Of a stretch of DNA of 64,000 nt, positions 54,701 to 63,479 are shown in pieces. Numbering within the stretch: position 1 is the stretch's first letter; each line of letters starts with the position of its first letter. Source of the DNA: Streptomyces davaonensis JCM 4913 (GTDB lineage Bacteria; Actinomycetota; Actinomycetes; Streptomycetales; Streptomycetaceae); assembly GCF_000349325.1 (NCBI RefSeq), contig NC_020504.1, positions 3,196,053 to 3,260,052 on the forward strand, written 5' to 3'. The notes beneath the pieces are model-generated. The model ran no database searches and was not told the origin of the DNA. It saw nothing but the letters and a program-made list of their open reading frames with translations. Both the position numbers and the translations under genes were made by a program.

Positions 54701-54957
54701 AGGCGTCGGCGCTCCGTAAGCCCAAGGCGGGCGGAGTCACCTCCTCCGGTCTGCCCCGGCGGGTGCCCAAGGCCAACCTGGTCGAGGGAGCCGCCGAAGC
54801 CACCCCCCAGGGCGGCCCACAGGTCTCCCGCGCTCCCGAGGACGTCCGGGGCAGGCTGAGCAACCTGCGCCGCGGTGTCCAGCGGGGTCGCAGTGCGGGA
54901 AGTGAAACGAACGGTCAGGGCTTCAATCCTGACAGCACCTACAACCAGGAGCGTTAG
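51751..54957 (+). CDS. cvnA2: Conservon 2 sensor-kinase-like protein CvnA
   Basis: 1068 residues with the same plan as cvnA1: a Pro-rich start, membrane helix 1 (about 53-72), a large extracytoplasmic sensor domain (about 75-380) of different sequence, membrane helix 2 (about 384-405), HAMP, DHLATRMRRNGENLLVLAGEE and an ATPase domain with LLAELLENATTFSS, IEIHDKGIGL and QRMGLFVVGRL. The tail is Gln/Tyr/Glu/Pro-rich. The differing sensor domain implies a different signal from conservon 1. The GTG at 51751 (VRRSKNG) follows GGAAGG; the ATG at 51664 would add 29 residues but has no ribosome site. Confidence 0.9.
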   Translation: MRRSKNGPEPSARGNFTPPPRGAAPAPVPGPEPTAAPAPSGGRLSPRNWRVPTRLNAILLIPVLVGLVMGGFQVKSSIDTWQEAEDAENTARLVRASLNYADALYNERDVTAAPLLKGSAQTAKDKATVTATRKATDDAADLFDEATQSMPEKAGLERRLSLFRKVEPQLQTLRERAYTTKLTGVETEEGYVSVAHPLTEFANELGLGTGNITSYGRTVYAMELTKAALSLQRSIGMHLLVQPGPGTGSFTSQKVALSSYAYLEGIAVQEYIGGGTEADAQKLKDAEADIRTKGAALAKQAKAENPDYVSPPEKTTDMVRAVAGLKTTDPTERLGLAQKGVTAENWWAVNTLKYDAYRQIESDMADAAVNEAATIADDAKRDAFIVGAAVVVALLAAFILAGMVARQMSRSMRQLRNAAFGIAEQRLPMLVDQLSRTDPGRVDTRVAPIPITTTDEIGEVARAFDQVHREAVRLAAEQALLRGNINAIFTNLSRRNQSLIEGQLTLITDLENNEADPDQLENLFRLDHLATRMRRNGENLLVLAGEEPGRRWDQPVPLVDVLRAASSEVEQYERIELSGVPEAEIHGRAVTDLVHLLAELLENATTFSSPQTKVRVTATRLPDGRVMVEIHDKGIGLTAEDFADINHKLANPPTVDAAISQRMGLFVVGRLSDRHGIRVQLRPSGEQAGTTSLVMLPDAITHGGGGETAPMQDEFTVSQIIPEQHFQGEDFSNRQPMRTAAELGFDDSRYEVPDDIRDLDPVGRSLMREERRAALEAQTTGQPPALEGPEEGAYDEYAGQRGYDNNGAGFPEQQGAYDQQTSYEEPQQPAYEEQYYAPNGGLPQNDAFSSNGGYPEPGYAEPVQGAPAAAHAPAPESFPAFEEQRYQDDWPQQDDVRGSYADHYAPETESPQAADTNERDRVGFERPGSAASAPHTLTDAGLPRRGSAAGGTNGARPAKPETPAPADNSGDSGWRSANDDRWQQASALRKPKAGGVTSSGLPRRVPKANLVEGAAEATPQGGPQVSRAPEDVRGRLSNLRRGVQRGRSAGSETNGQGFNPDSTYNQER

Positions 54958-54958
54958 T

Positions 54959-55381
54959 GTGAGCCCGATGAGCCAGGCGGCACAGAACCTGAACTGGTTG
55001 ATCACCAACTTCGTGGACAACACCCCCGGGGTGTCGCACACGGTGGTGGTCTCCGCCGACGGACTCCTTCTGGCGATGTCCGAAGGCTTTCCGCGCGACC
55101 GCGCCGACCAGCTTGCGGCCGTCGCCTCCGGTCTGACCTCGCTGACCGCCGGTGCCTCGCGCATCTTCGAAGGCGGCAGCGTGAACCAGACGGTTGTGGA
55201 GATGGAGAGGGGATTCCTCTTCATCATGTCCATCTCCGACGGTTCTTCGCTCGCGGTTCTCGCCCACCCGGAGGCGGACATCGGCCTCATTGGGTACGAG
55301 ATGGCCCTTCTGGTCGACCGTGCAGGTACGGTCCTTACCCCGGATCTGCGTGCGGAGCTCCAAGGGAGCCTTCTCAACTAA
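54959..55381 (+). CDS. cvnB2: Conservon 2 Roadblock/LC7 protein CvnB
   Basis: A 140-residue Roadblock/LC7 protein, about 90% identical by eye to CvnB1, with differences mainly at conservative positions. The GTG lies one base after the cvnA2 stop and has AGGAG upstream. Confidence 0.93.
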   Translation: MSPMSQAAQNLNWLITNFVDNTPGVSHTVVVSADGLLLAMSEGFPRDRADQLAAVASGLTSLTAGASRIFEGGSVNQTVVEMERGFLFIMSISDGSSLAVLAHPEADIGLIGYEMALLVDRAGTVLTPDLRAELQGSLLN

Positions 55382-55477
55382 CAGACAGACGGTGCGTTTT
55401 GGCGTCCCGTGGCCGTAAGGTTTCGGGACGCGGCTTCCACGTGATGGGTGCCCGGCACAGTCGGAGGAGGAGAGAAA

Positions 55478-56062
55478 GTGGCAACACCCCCAGACGGTTC
55501 GTCATCGGGCAATTGGTCGTACGGCCCTGCCCAGGGCCAGAACGACGGTTCCCAGAACCGGTACAACTTCCCCTCCGCGCCGAGCCAGCAGCGGCATCAG
55601 CAGCCGTACGCGCCGCAGGGCCCGCAGGGTCCCGGACCGTACGACCAGCCGCAGACGCCGCGCATCCAGCCGGTGCAGCCGCAGCGCCGCGCCCCTGAGC
55701 CGACGCCCGCCGGGGCGTCGAACAACCCCCTGGTGCGCCCGTACGCCATGACGGGCGGCCGCACCAGGCCGCGCTACCAGCTCGCCATCGAGGCGCTGGT
55801 GCACACCACCGCGCAGCCGCACCAGATGCAGGGCCAGCTGCCCGAGCATCAGCGGATCTGCAACCTCTGCCGGGAGATCAAGTCGGTGGCCGAGATCTCG
55901 GCCCTGCTCACGATCCCTCTCGGCGTGGCCAGGATCCTCGTCGCCGACTTGGCGGAGGCGGGCCTGGTCGCCATCCATCAGCCCGGCGGCGACGAGAACG
56001 CCGGCGGCCAGCCAGACGTGACACTGCTCGAAAGGGTGCTCAGTGGACTTCGCAAGCTCTAG
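55478..56062 (+). CDS. cvnC2: Conservon 2 DUF742 protein CvnC
   Basis: 194 residues. It is CvnC1-like in its C-terminal 110 residues (RPYAMTGGRTRPRYQLAIEALVH to LSGLRKL), with an extra N-terminal Gln/Pro-rich region of about 80 residues. The GTG at 55478 has a GGAGGAGGAG site. It overlaps cvnD2 by 20 bases, exactly as in conservon 1. Confidence 0.92.
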   Translation: MATPPDGSSSGNWSYGPAQGQNDGSQNRYNFPSAPSQQRHQQPYAPQGPQGPGPYDQPQTPRIQPVQPQRRAPEPTPAGASNNPLVRPYAMTGGRTRPRYQLAIEALVHTTAQPHQMQGQLPEHQRICNLCREIKSVAEISALLTIPLGVARILVADLAEAGLVAIHQPGGDENAGGQPDVTLLERVLSGLRKL

Positions 56063-56624
56063 CGGCGGTCCTTCCCGCTCCACCACCTCCGCGAAGATCG
56101 TGGTGGCGGGCGGCTTCGGCGTGGGCAAGACCACGTTCGTCGGCGCCGTCTCGGAGATCAACCCGCTGCGCACAGAGGCCGTGATGACGTCTGCTTCGGC
56201 GGGCATCGACGACCTCACCCACACCGGAGACAAGACGACCACCACGGTCGCCATGGACTTCGGACGTATCACCCTGGACCAGGACCTGATCCTGTACCTC
56301 TTCGGTACGCCCGGCCAGGACCGCTTCTGGTTCATGTGGGACGACCTGGTGCGCGGCGCGATCGGCGCGGTGGTCCTGGTCGACACCCGGCGCCTGGCCG
56401 ACTGCTTCCCGGCGGTCGACTACTTCGAGAACAGCGGTCTCCCCTTCGTGATCGCGCTGAACGGGTTCGACGGAAATCAGCCGTACAACCCGGACGAGGT
56501 CCGCGAGGCCCTTCAGATCGGTCCCGACACCCCGATCATCACGACGGACGCCCGGCACCGCGCCGACGCGAAGTCCGCGCTGATCACGCTGGTCGAGCAC
56601 GCGCTGATGGCTCGCTTGCGGTAG
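56043..56624 (+). CDS. cvnD2: Conservon 2 GTPase CvnD
   Basis: A 193-residue GTPase, nearly identical to CvnD1 apart from a two-residue insertion near the N-terminus and a handful of substitutions late in the protein. P-loop and switch motifs are the same and LNGFD replaces NKxD. Bases 56229-56371 are identical to 50977-51119 in cvnD1. Confidence 0.93.
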   Translation: MDFASSSGGPSRSTTSAKIVVAGGFGVGKTTFVGAVSEINPLRTEAVMTSASAGIDDLTHTGDKTTTTVAMDFGRITLDQDLILYLFGTPGQDRFWFMWDDLVRGAIGAVVLVDTRRLADCFPAVDYFENSGLPFVIALNGFDGNQPYNPDEVREALQIGPDTPIITTDARHRADAKSALITLVEHALMARLR

Positions 56625-56639
56625 GTAGATGTTCTTGCG

Positions 56640-56691
56640 GCCACTGGGCTGCCACGGACGGTTTTTCTGCCGTCTGCGGCAGCCCAGTGGC
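56640..56691 (+). terminator. Nested stem-loop after conservon 2
   Basis: Perfect 14-bp outer stem GCCACTGGGCTGCC / GGCAGCCCAGTGGC, enclosing an inner GACGG-TTTTTCTG-CCGTC stem. It starts 16 bp past cvnD2. Confidence 0.7.
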
Positions 56692-56741
56692 TTGTCGCGC
56701 CCGCGCGGCGGAGCCGCATATCGATACAGCCCCGCGCCCCT
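56689..56741. repeat. Second dispersed Streptomyces repeat
   Basis: TGGCTTGTCGCGC (56689-56701) and CCCCGCGCCCCT (56730-56741) are the two ends of the same repeat family seen in smc. They are separated by a segment containing CGGCGGAGCCGCATATCGAT. It stands between two hairpins. Confidence 0.55.
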
Positions 56742-56749
56742 CAAAAACG

Positions 56750-56783
56750 CTCAGGGCCCCCTCTCAAAAGAGGGGGCCCTGAG
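56750..56783. terminator. Bidirectional terminator, conservon 2 / accE
   Basis: Perfect 15-bp stem CTCAGGGCCCCCTCT / AGAGGGGGCCCTGAG with CAAA loop, between the convergent cvnD2 and accE ends. Confidence 0.9.
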
Positions 56784-56800
56784 TCGTCGTGGCCTGAGGC

Positions 56801-56989
56801 TCAGTGCCAGCTGTGCGGTGCCCGGAAGCCGGGCTCGCGCTCCAGGCGGCGCCAGCCGGCCTTCGGGCGGCCCCGGTGGGCCGGAGGCGTCGGCTGGGCG
56901 GCCGCACGGGCCAGCAGGATGGCCGTGATGGCGGCGACTTCCTCGGGCTCGGCGTGGCCCTTCTCAACGCGAATGTCAGGGAGGTTCAT
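56801..56989 (-). CDS. accE: Acyl-CoA carboxylase epsilon subunit
   Basis: A 62-residue actinobacterial epsilon subunit: IRVEKGHAEPEEVAAITAILLARAA, then a basic Pro-rich tail with GWRRLEREPGFRAPHSWH. It stabilises and activates the alpha-beta carboxylase complex. It follows accB by 46 bp, as in S. coelicolor. Confidence 0.92.
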   Translation of the reverse strand: MNLPDIRVEKGHAEPEEVAAITAILLARAAAQPTPPAHRGRPKAGWRRLEREPGFRAPHSWH

Positions 56990-57035
56990 GGGTGTCAGTC
57001 TCCGTGAGAGAGGTTTCCGCAGCGGTACCGGTGGG

Positions 57036-58619
57036 TTACTGCGGGGGGTTGCCGTGCTTGCGGGAGGGGAGGTCGGCGTGCTTCGACTGGAGCATCGCCA
57101 GGGACCGGATCAGTACCTCGCGGGTCTCCGCCGGGTCGATCACGTCGTCCACCAGACCGCGCTCGGCGGCGTAGTAGGGGTGCATGAGCTCGGACTTGTA
57201 CTCCTTGACCATGCGGGCCCGCATGGCCTCGGGGTCCTCGGCCTCCGCGATCTGTCGCCGGAAGATGACGTTGGCGGCACCGTCGGCGCCCATCACGGCG
57301 ATCTCGTTCGTCGGCCACGCGTAAGTGAGGTCCGCGCCGATGGACTGGCTGTCCATGACGATGTAGGCACCTCCGTACGCCTTGCGCAGGATCAGCGAGA
57401 TCCGCGGGACGGTCGCGTTGCAGTAGGCGTACAGCAGCTTCGCGCCGTGGCGGATGATCCCACCGTGCTCCTGGTCTACACCAGGCAGAAAGCCGGGTAC
57501 GTCCAAAAGGGTGAGAATCGGGATGTTGAAGGCGTCACACATCTGGACGAAACGGGCCGCCTTCTCCGAGGCCTCGATGTCCAGGACGCCCGCCAGGCTC
57601 TGCGGCTGATTGGCGACGATGCCGACGACCTGGCCGTCCAGCCGGGCCAGCGCGCAGATGATGTTCCGCGCCCAGCGCTCGTGGACCTCCAGATAGTCGC
57701 CGTCGTCGACGATCTCCTCGATGACCTTGGCCATGTCGTAGGGGCGGTTGCCGTCCGCCGGGACCAGGTCGAGGAGCACGTCACCGCGGCGGTCCGCGGC
57801 GTCGGAGGCCTCCACCCGCGGCGGGTTCTCGCGGTTGTTCTGCGGGAGCAGGGACAGGAGGTACCGCACCTCGGCGATGCACGTCTCCTCGTCGTCGTAG
57901 GCGAAGTGGCAGACGCCCGAGGTCTCGGCGTGCACGTCCGCGCCGCCCAGGCCGTTCTGGGTGATCTCCTCGCCCGTCACCGCCTTGACCACGTCCGGTC
58001 CGGTGATGAACATCTGCGAGGTCTCGCGGACCATGAACACGAAGTCCGTGAGCGCCGGGCTGTACGCCGCGCCGCCCGCGCAGGGGCCGAGCATGACCGA
58101 GATCTGCGGGATGACGCCGGACGCCTTGGTGTTGCGCTGGAAGATGCCGCCGTAACCGGCGAGCGCCGAGACGCCCTCCTGGATACGCGCGCCCGCACCG
58201 TCGTTGAGCGACACCAGCGGAGCGCCCGCCGCGATGGCCATGTCCATGATCTTGTGGATCTTCGTGGCGTGGGCCTCGCCCAGCGCGCCGCCGAAGATGC
58301 GGAAGTCATGGGCGTAGACGAAGACCGTGCGGCCCTCCACCGTGCCCCAGCCGGTGATGACACCGTCGGTGTAGGGCTTCTTGGCCTCCAGGCCGAAGCC
58401 CTGGGCGCGGTGCCGGCGGAGCTGTTCGACCTCCTGGAAGGTGCCCGGGTCGAGCAGCAGCTCGATCCGCTCCCGGGCGGTCAGCTTGCCCTTGGCGTGC
58501 TGCGCCGCGGTCGCCTTCTCGCTGGGACCGGCCAGTGCCTGGGCACGGATCTCGTGCAGCTCGGCGACCCGGCCGCGCGCGTCCGTCGGCTCACCCGTGG
58601 TCTCTTCCAAAACGGTCAT
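57036..58619 (-). CDS. accB: Acyl-CoA carboxylase beta subunit (acetyl/propionyl-CoA type)
   Basis: A 527-residue carboxyltransferase with two crotonase-fold halves (GGALGEAHATKIHKIMDMA, LGPCAGGAAYSPALTDF, and GFLPGVDQEHGGIIRHGAKLLYA). Residue 420, in GGAYIVMDS, is Ile. In Streptomyces enzymes Ile here marks AccB, which accepts acetyl-CoA, while PccB has Asp in GGAYDVM. The product, malonyl- or methylmalonyl-CoA, feeds fatty acid and polyketide synthesis. The biotinylated alpha subunit is elsewhere. Confidence 0.95.
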   Translation of the reverse strand: MTVLEETTGEPTDARGRVAELHEIRAQALAGPSEKATAAQHAKGKLTARERIELLLDPGTFQEVEQLRRHRAQGFGLEAKKPYTDGVITGWGTVEGRTVFVYAHDFRIFGGALGEAHATKIHKIMDMAIAAGAPLVSLNDGAGARIQEGVSALAGYGGIFQRNTKASGVIPQISVMLGPCAGGAAYSPALTDFVFMVRETSQMFITGPDVVKAVTGEEITQNGLGGADVHAETSGVCHFAYDDEETCIAEVRYLLSLLPQNNRENPPRVEASDAADRRGDVLLDLVPADGNRPYDMAKVIEEIVDDGDYLEVHERWARNIICALARLDGQVVGIVANQPQSLAGVLDIEASEKAARFVQMCDAFNIPILTLLDVPGFLPGVDQEHGGIIRHGAKLLYAYCNATVPRISLILRKAYGGAYIVMDSQSIGADLTYAWPTNEIAVMGADGAANVIFRRQIAEAEDPEAMRARMVKEYKSELMHPYYAAERGLVDDVIDPAETREVLIRSLAMLQSKHADLPSRKHGNPPQ

Positions 58620-58773
58620 GTAGTGACCTTACGAAGCCCGCCAAGGAAAGCGGGCCGTCGACTCCGTACAGTCTCCGGCCCGTTTTCCTGGTACCCCTGA
58701 ACAGAACCGTGGCGGCATGCAGCCGTTCCGACTGCTCAGGGGGTCCGGCGCTTGTAGAGGTCGCACAAACCGG

Positions 58774-61080
58774 TCAGCTGAGAGCCACCTCACATTCATG
58801 GCTCGCACATGCCCTCCCCGGAGTGACACGGACGCGCAGTCGGCGGCCCGTGGCGAGCACCTCGACGGTGTCGTCGGCCCGGACGACCGAGCGCACCGGA
58901 CGGTCCCAGGTGATCTCCAGCGGGGCGCCGGTGCGGGGCGGCTCGCCGACCGAGAGGGTAGCGGTACGGCCGTCGCGGCGGACCAGGACGCTCGCCGCCG
59001 TGGACGCGGTGAGCGGGCCCGCGCTACCGGCCCGCCAGAAGTTCGCCGCGGTCAGACCGAGTGAGGGGACGCGGACCGCCTGGCATCCGGTGTCGTTGGC
59101 GAGGACCGACAGCCAGTGGCGGTCGGCGGCGCGGGCGGCGACCGTGCGGCGGGGGGCGCCGGGCATCAGGACGTACAGGTAATCGGCGTCCTCTGGATCG
59201 GCGCCGTGGTCGAGCCACAGGGTCTGCCAGCGTCGGGTGCGCCGCTCGGTCGTACCGCCGGTGTTGATGTCGGACCAGGCGCCCGTGCGGTCCTCGCGGA
59301 GGGTGCGCAGCCGGCCGTCGGGTACCAGCCAGCCGCCGTGGCCCTCCAGGTGGGCCCAGCCGTCGCCGCGTACGAAGGCCGCGTCGCCGTTCTCCCCGAG
59401 GTTCCGGTTGTCGACCACCGTCTCGACGGGGACGCCGTCGGCGCAGGTGATCCCGGCGCCGAGACAGATCACCGCGTCCGCGACGCAGAACCATGACTTA
59501 CGGGCCTGGAGGTTGGAGCCGAGGCCCTTCAGGTGCTGTCCGACGGCGGCGTACTCGCCATCGGTCACGCCGCCGACCCAGCGCGCGTCGGGCCTCGGCT
59601 CGCCCCATTCGCCACCGGCACGGTCGGGCAGGCGCCGGGTGGAGACCGTGGTCCCCGGGAGCCGGTACCAGTCGACGGTCGGCCAGAACCAGTCGGTGTA
59701 CTGGCCGCCCTGTCCCGGCACCCACCAGGAGAGCATTCCGGCGCCGGTGTGCCAGCCGCGTGGGTTCTCGCCGTTGCCGCACTCGTAGTGGGCGACGCGG
59801 TCACTGGCCATGGCGATGCTCGCGACGAAGCCGGGGCGACGGTGGACGGCTCGGTCCATGGCGGCGAAGAGGTGGTGGCCGACGGGTTCGGGCGCCGCGG
59901 GGACGGCGGAGTCCGCGATGGAGTGCAGCCGGGCGAGATCGGCGACCGGGAACTGCCGTGCGGTCAGGACCGGGGAGACGGTGTCCCGCTCGATCCAGCC
60001 CTTGATCCTCCCGTACCAGCGCTCCCGCTCCGCCGGGCTCGCGCCGCCCGCCAGCAGCGCGAAGGCGGCGATGACGCCGTGCCCGTGGAAGTGGTCCCCG
60101 CGCAGGATCTGCCGCTCGTCGCTCTTGAGGTGTCCCCGGCTGATGGCGCGCCCGTTGACGCCGTCCATGATCAGCCCGTCATGGATCAGCGGGGCGAAGG
60201 CGTGCTCGACGCTGTCGAGTACGAGCTGCCGGTTCGGGTCGGTCACCTCCCAGGGCGAGCCGGCGAGCAGGGCGAAGAGCCGTCCGAGCCCGTCGAGGAG
60301 GACCTGTCCGTAGGTGCCCGAGTAGGCGACCCGGGTGTGCTGGACGAAGGAGCCGTCCGCGTAGAGGCCGTCTCCCTTCGTCACGTACGGGAACACCGGG
60401 GAGAGCGCGTCCCGGGCGAGGGCGATCTTGGCCGGTTCCCGGCCGAGGATGCCGCGCAGGGCGACGGAGCGGCACAGGTCGACGCGGTTGGCGCCGGTGG
60501 AGGTGCCGGAGTAGTCGGCGAGCGCGGAGTCCGGGACGAAGTGGTCGACGGCGGCGCAGGCCGCTGCCCGCCGGTCGTCGGTGAGGTGGTCGTGGAGGGC
60601 GAGGGCGATGTCCATCAGCAGGCGGGGGCTGCCGATCTGCCATTCCCACCAGTTGCCGTAGCGGGTGGTGGAGGGGTTGTAGACGGTGGCGGAGAGGTGG
60701 TCGAGCCCGCGGAGGATGTCGGCGAGCAGCTCCGGGTCCCCGGTCGATCCGGTGCCGGTCTTGAGGTACGCCTGGGTCATGGTCCACAGGCGGCTGTAGC
60801 TCTGGGTGATGCCGGCGGGCGGGTCGTAGGGGTGGCCGGGCCACAGGGAGGTCGCGGCGGGCGCCATCGTGTTCCGGAAGCCGCGGGCGAGGGTGCCGGT
60901 CTCGGCGAGCCGGGAGGCGTACGGCTCTGCGGTGGGGTCGTAGCCGGTACCGAGGGCGAGTTCGAGCCAGCGATGCCGGAGCGCGTCGTAGGAGTCGTAG
61001 GCGCCCTCGGACCGTCCCGCGCCGGCCGCGGTGAGGCTCAGGGCGGCGGCCAGGAACAGCGCCCGGCGATTCATGCGCAT
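58774..61080 (-). CDS. Secreted polysaccharide lyase family 8 enzyme
   Basis: 768 residues. An N-terminal signal peptide (MNRRALFLAAALSLTAAGAG) is followed by an alpha/alpha-toroid catalytic domain. YGNWWEWQIGSPRLLMDIAL (Asn/Trp) and DGSFVQHTRVAYSGTYGQVLLDGL (catalytic His and Tyr) match PL8 lyases such as hyaluronate, chondroitin and xanthan lyase. NGRAISR carries the conserved Arg. C-terminal beta-sandwich domains follow. It would cleave uronic-acid polysaccharides outside the cell; which polymer cannot be told. The ATG at 61080 has AGGAG at good spacing; a second ATG two codons on gives the same signal peptide. Confidence 0.88.
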   Translation of the reverse strand: MRMNRRALFLAAALSLTAAGAGRSEGAYDSYDALRHRWLELALGTGYDPTAEPYASRLAETGTLARGFRNTMAPAATSLWPGHPYDPPAGITQSYSRLWTMTQAYLKTGTGSTGDPELLADILRGLDHLSATVYNPSTTRYGNWWEWQIGSPRLLMDIALALHDHLTDDRRAAACAAVDHFVPDSALADYSGTSTGANRVDLCRSVALRGILGREPAKIALARDALSPVFPYVTKGDGLYADGSFVQHTRVAYSGTYGQVLLDGLGRLFALLAGSPWEVTDPNRQLVLDSVEHAFAPLIHDGLIMDGVNGRAISRGHLKSDERQILRGDHFHGHGVIAAFALLAGGASPAERERWYGRIKGWIERDTVSPVLTARQFPVADLARLHSIADSAVPAAPEPVGHHLFAAMDRAVHRRPGFVASIAMASDRVAHYECGNGENPRGWHTGAGMLSWWVPGQGGQYTDWFWPTVDWYRLPGTTVSTRRLPDRAGGEWGEPRPDARWVGGVTDGEYAAVGQHLKGLGSNLQARKSWFCVADAVICLGAGITCADGVPVETVVDNRNLGENGDAAFVRGDGWAHLEGHGGWLVPDGRLRTLREDRTGAWSDINTGGTTERRTRRWQTLWLDHGADPEDADYLYVLMPGAPRRTVAARAADRHWLSVLANDTGCQAVRVPSLGLTAANFWRAGSAGPLTASTAASVLVRRDGRTATLSVGEPPRTGAPLEITWDRPVRSVVRADDTVEVLATGRRLRVRVTPGRACASHECEVALS

Positions 61081-61162
61081 GACCTCTCCTGCCCTGGGAG
61101 TGGTTCTCCGAACACTCCCGCGACGTTGTTGAAATCTGAACGGAATAGGTCTACCGTCATCC

Positions 61163-61182
61163 GTGTTGGGTAGTTCAACATT
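61163..61182. promoter_or_regulatory. TTCAACA direct repeats before yceI-like gene
   Basis: TTCAACA occurs twice in direct succession (61170-61184 region). GTTGAA lies about 40 bp upstream, giving a MarR-like operator layout close to the expected transcript start. Confidence 0.35.
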
Positions 61183-61207
61183 CAACATCGTCCCCAAGGA
61201 GAACGTC

Positions 61208-61807
61208 GTGAGCATCTTCGGCCGCAAGACCACCGTCGAGACCCCCGCCGCCGTCAGCGCCGACCTGGCCGCCCTGACCGGCGAGTACACCATCGACACC
61301 GCCCACTCCACGCTCGGTTTCGTGGCCCGCCACGCCATGGTCACCAACGTCAAGGGCAAGTTCCTGGACTTCACCGGCTCGCTGAACCTGGACGGCTCGG
61401 ACCCGTCCAAGTCCACCGCCTCCCTCGACGTGAAGATGGACAGCATCGACACCGGTTCCGCGGACCGTGACGGCCACCTCAAGAGCGCGGACTTCTTCCG
61501 GACGGACGAGCACCCGACCATGACCTTCCGCTCCACCAAGGCGGAGGCCCTGGGCGGCGACGACTACCGCATCACCGGTGACCTGACGATCCTCGGCACC
61601 ACCAAGTCGATCACCATCGACCTGGAGTTCAACGGCGCAGCGAAGGACCCGTTCGGCAACGAGCGCGTCGGTTTTGAGGGCAAGGCGGAGCTTCTGCGCT
61701 CCGAGTTCGGCCTGACCTGGAACGCGGCCCTGGAGACGGGTGGCGTCCTGATCTCCGACAAGATCAAGCTGAACTTCGACATCTCGGCGATCCGCAACGC
61801 CGCGTAA
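61208..61807 (+). CDS. YceI-family lipid-binding protein
   Basis: A 199-residue YceI lipocalin-like fold. Seen: TGEYTIDTAHSTLGFVARHAMVTNVKGKF, SADRDGHLKSADFFRTDEHPTMTFRS and TIKS-type strands, ending ISDKIKLNFDIS. YceI proteins bind isoprenoid or amide lipids. This one has no signal peptide, so it is probably cytoplasmic. The GTG at 61208 follows AAGGAG; upstream in-frame residues (from 61163) look like leader. Confidence 0.9.
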   Translation: MSIFGRKTTVETPAAVSADLAALTGEYTIDTAHSTLGFVARHAMVTNVKGKFLDFTGSLNLDGSDPSKSTASLDVKMDSIDTGSADRDGHLKSADFFRTDEHPTMTFRSTKAEALGGDDYRITGDLTILGTTKSITIDLEFNGAAKDPFGNERVGFEGKAELLRSEFGLTWNAALETGGVLISDKIKLNFDISAIRNAA

Positions 61808-61827
61808 CGCCACCGCGTAACACCCCC

Positions 61828-61874
61828 CGAGCGCGCCCGCCCTCTACTCCCCCGAACGGGAGGGCGGGCGCTCG
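61828..61874. terminator. Bidirectional terminator, yceI-like / ydeI-like genes
   Basis: CGAGCGC...CCGCCCTC pairs with GAGGGCGGGCGCTCG, with a two-base bulge, between convergent ends at 61807 and 61892. Confidence 0.75.
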
Positions 61875-61891
61875 GCTGTCCGCAAGAAGAG

Positions 61892-62446
61892 TCAGGACTC
61901 CAGCTTCGCGACGGCGGCGGACAGCCGGGCCGCACGGGCTTGGGGCGTACGCGCCTGGAGCAGGCCGAGGATGACCTGGTAGCGGTCGGTCCGGCCCAGC
62001 CTCTCGAAGGCCTCCCGCGCCCGGGGACTGCGCTCCAGCGCCGCCGTCAGCTCCTCGGGCACGACGGCGTTCCGCTGCGACTCGTACGCCGCCTCCCACC
62101 GCCCGTCCGCCTGTGCCGCCTCGACCTCGGCGAGCCCGGCCGGCCGCATCCGCCCGTCGGCGGTCAGTTCCGCGATCCGCCGCACGTTGACCATCGACCA
62201 CAGGCTCCCGGGGCGGCGCGGGGTGATCCGCTGGAGGAAGTACGACTCGTCCAGCGCCTTGCGCTGCCCGGTGATCCAGCCGTGGCACAGGGCCACGTCG
62301 TTGACCTCGACCCAGTCGACGGACGCGATGCCCGAGCCCTTCTTGGCGACCTTCACCCAGAGCCCGGGATGCGGGGCCGGGTGCGCGGTGAGCCAGGCGT
62401 CCAGCGCGTCGACGGAGGCGAACGGGAGGGGTTCAGGGGTGGTCAT
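61892..62446 (-). CDS. YdeI/OmpD-associated family protein
   Basis: A 184-residue protein with the YdeI pattern: FASVDALDAWLTAHPAPHPGLWVKVAKKGSG, VEVNDVALCHGWITGQRKALDESYFLQRITPRRPGSLWS and the C-terminal helical half. Function is unclear; some relatives are linked to antimicrobial peptide resistance. The ATG at 62446 has a weak ribosome site. Confidence 0.8.
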   Translation of the reverse strand: MTTPEPLPFASVDALDAWLTAHPAPHPGLWVKVAKKGSGIASVDWVEVNDVALCHGWITGQRKALDESYFLQRITPRRPGSLWSMVNVRRIAELTADGRMRPAGLAEVEAAQADGRWEAAYESQRNAVVPEELTAALERSPRAREAFERLGRTDRYQVILGLLQARTPQARAARLSAAVAKLES

Positions 62447-62459
62447 GAAGAGACAGTAG

Positions 62460-63413
<954 letters not shown>

Positions 63414-63431
63414 GCACCACCTGCGCACATG

Positions 63432-63462
63432 ACGGGCCCGGCGCCGCGCGCGCCGGGCCCGT
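63432..63462. terminator. Bidirectional terminator, sprT / glycine-rich gene
   Basis: Perfect 13-bp stem ACGGGCCCGGCGC / GCGCCGGGCCCGT with a CGCGC loop, 18 bp on either side of convergent gene ends. Confidence 0.85.
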
Positions 63463-63479
63463 ACCGGTCCCCGCCCGGG

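Noticed and set aside
52231..55377. Long minus-strand open frame opposite cvnA2 and cvnB2
   Set aside because: Same antisense effect as for conservon 1. Codon-position GC supports the plus strand.
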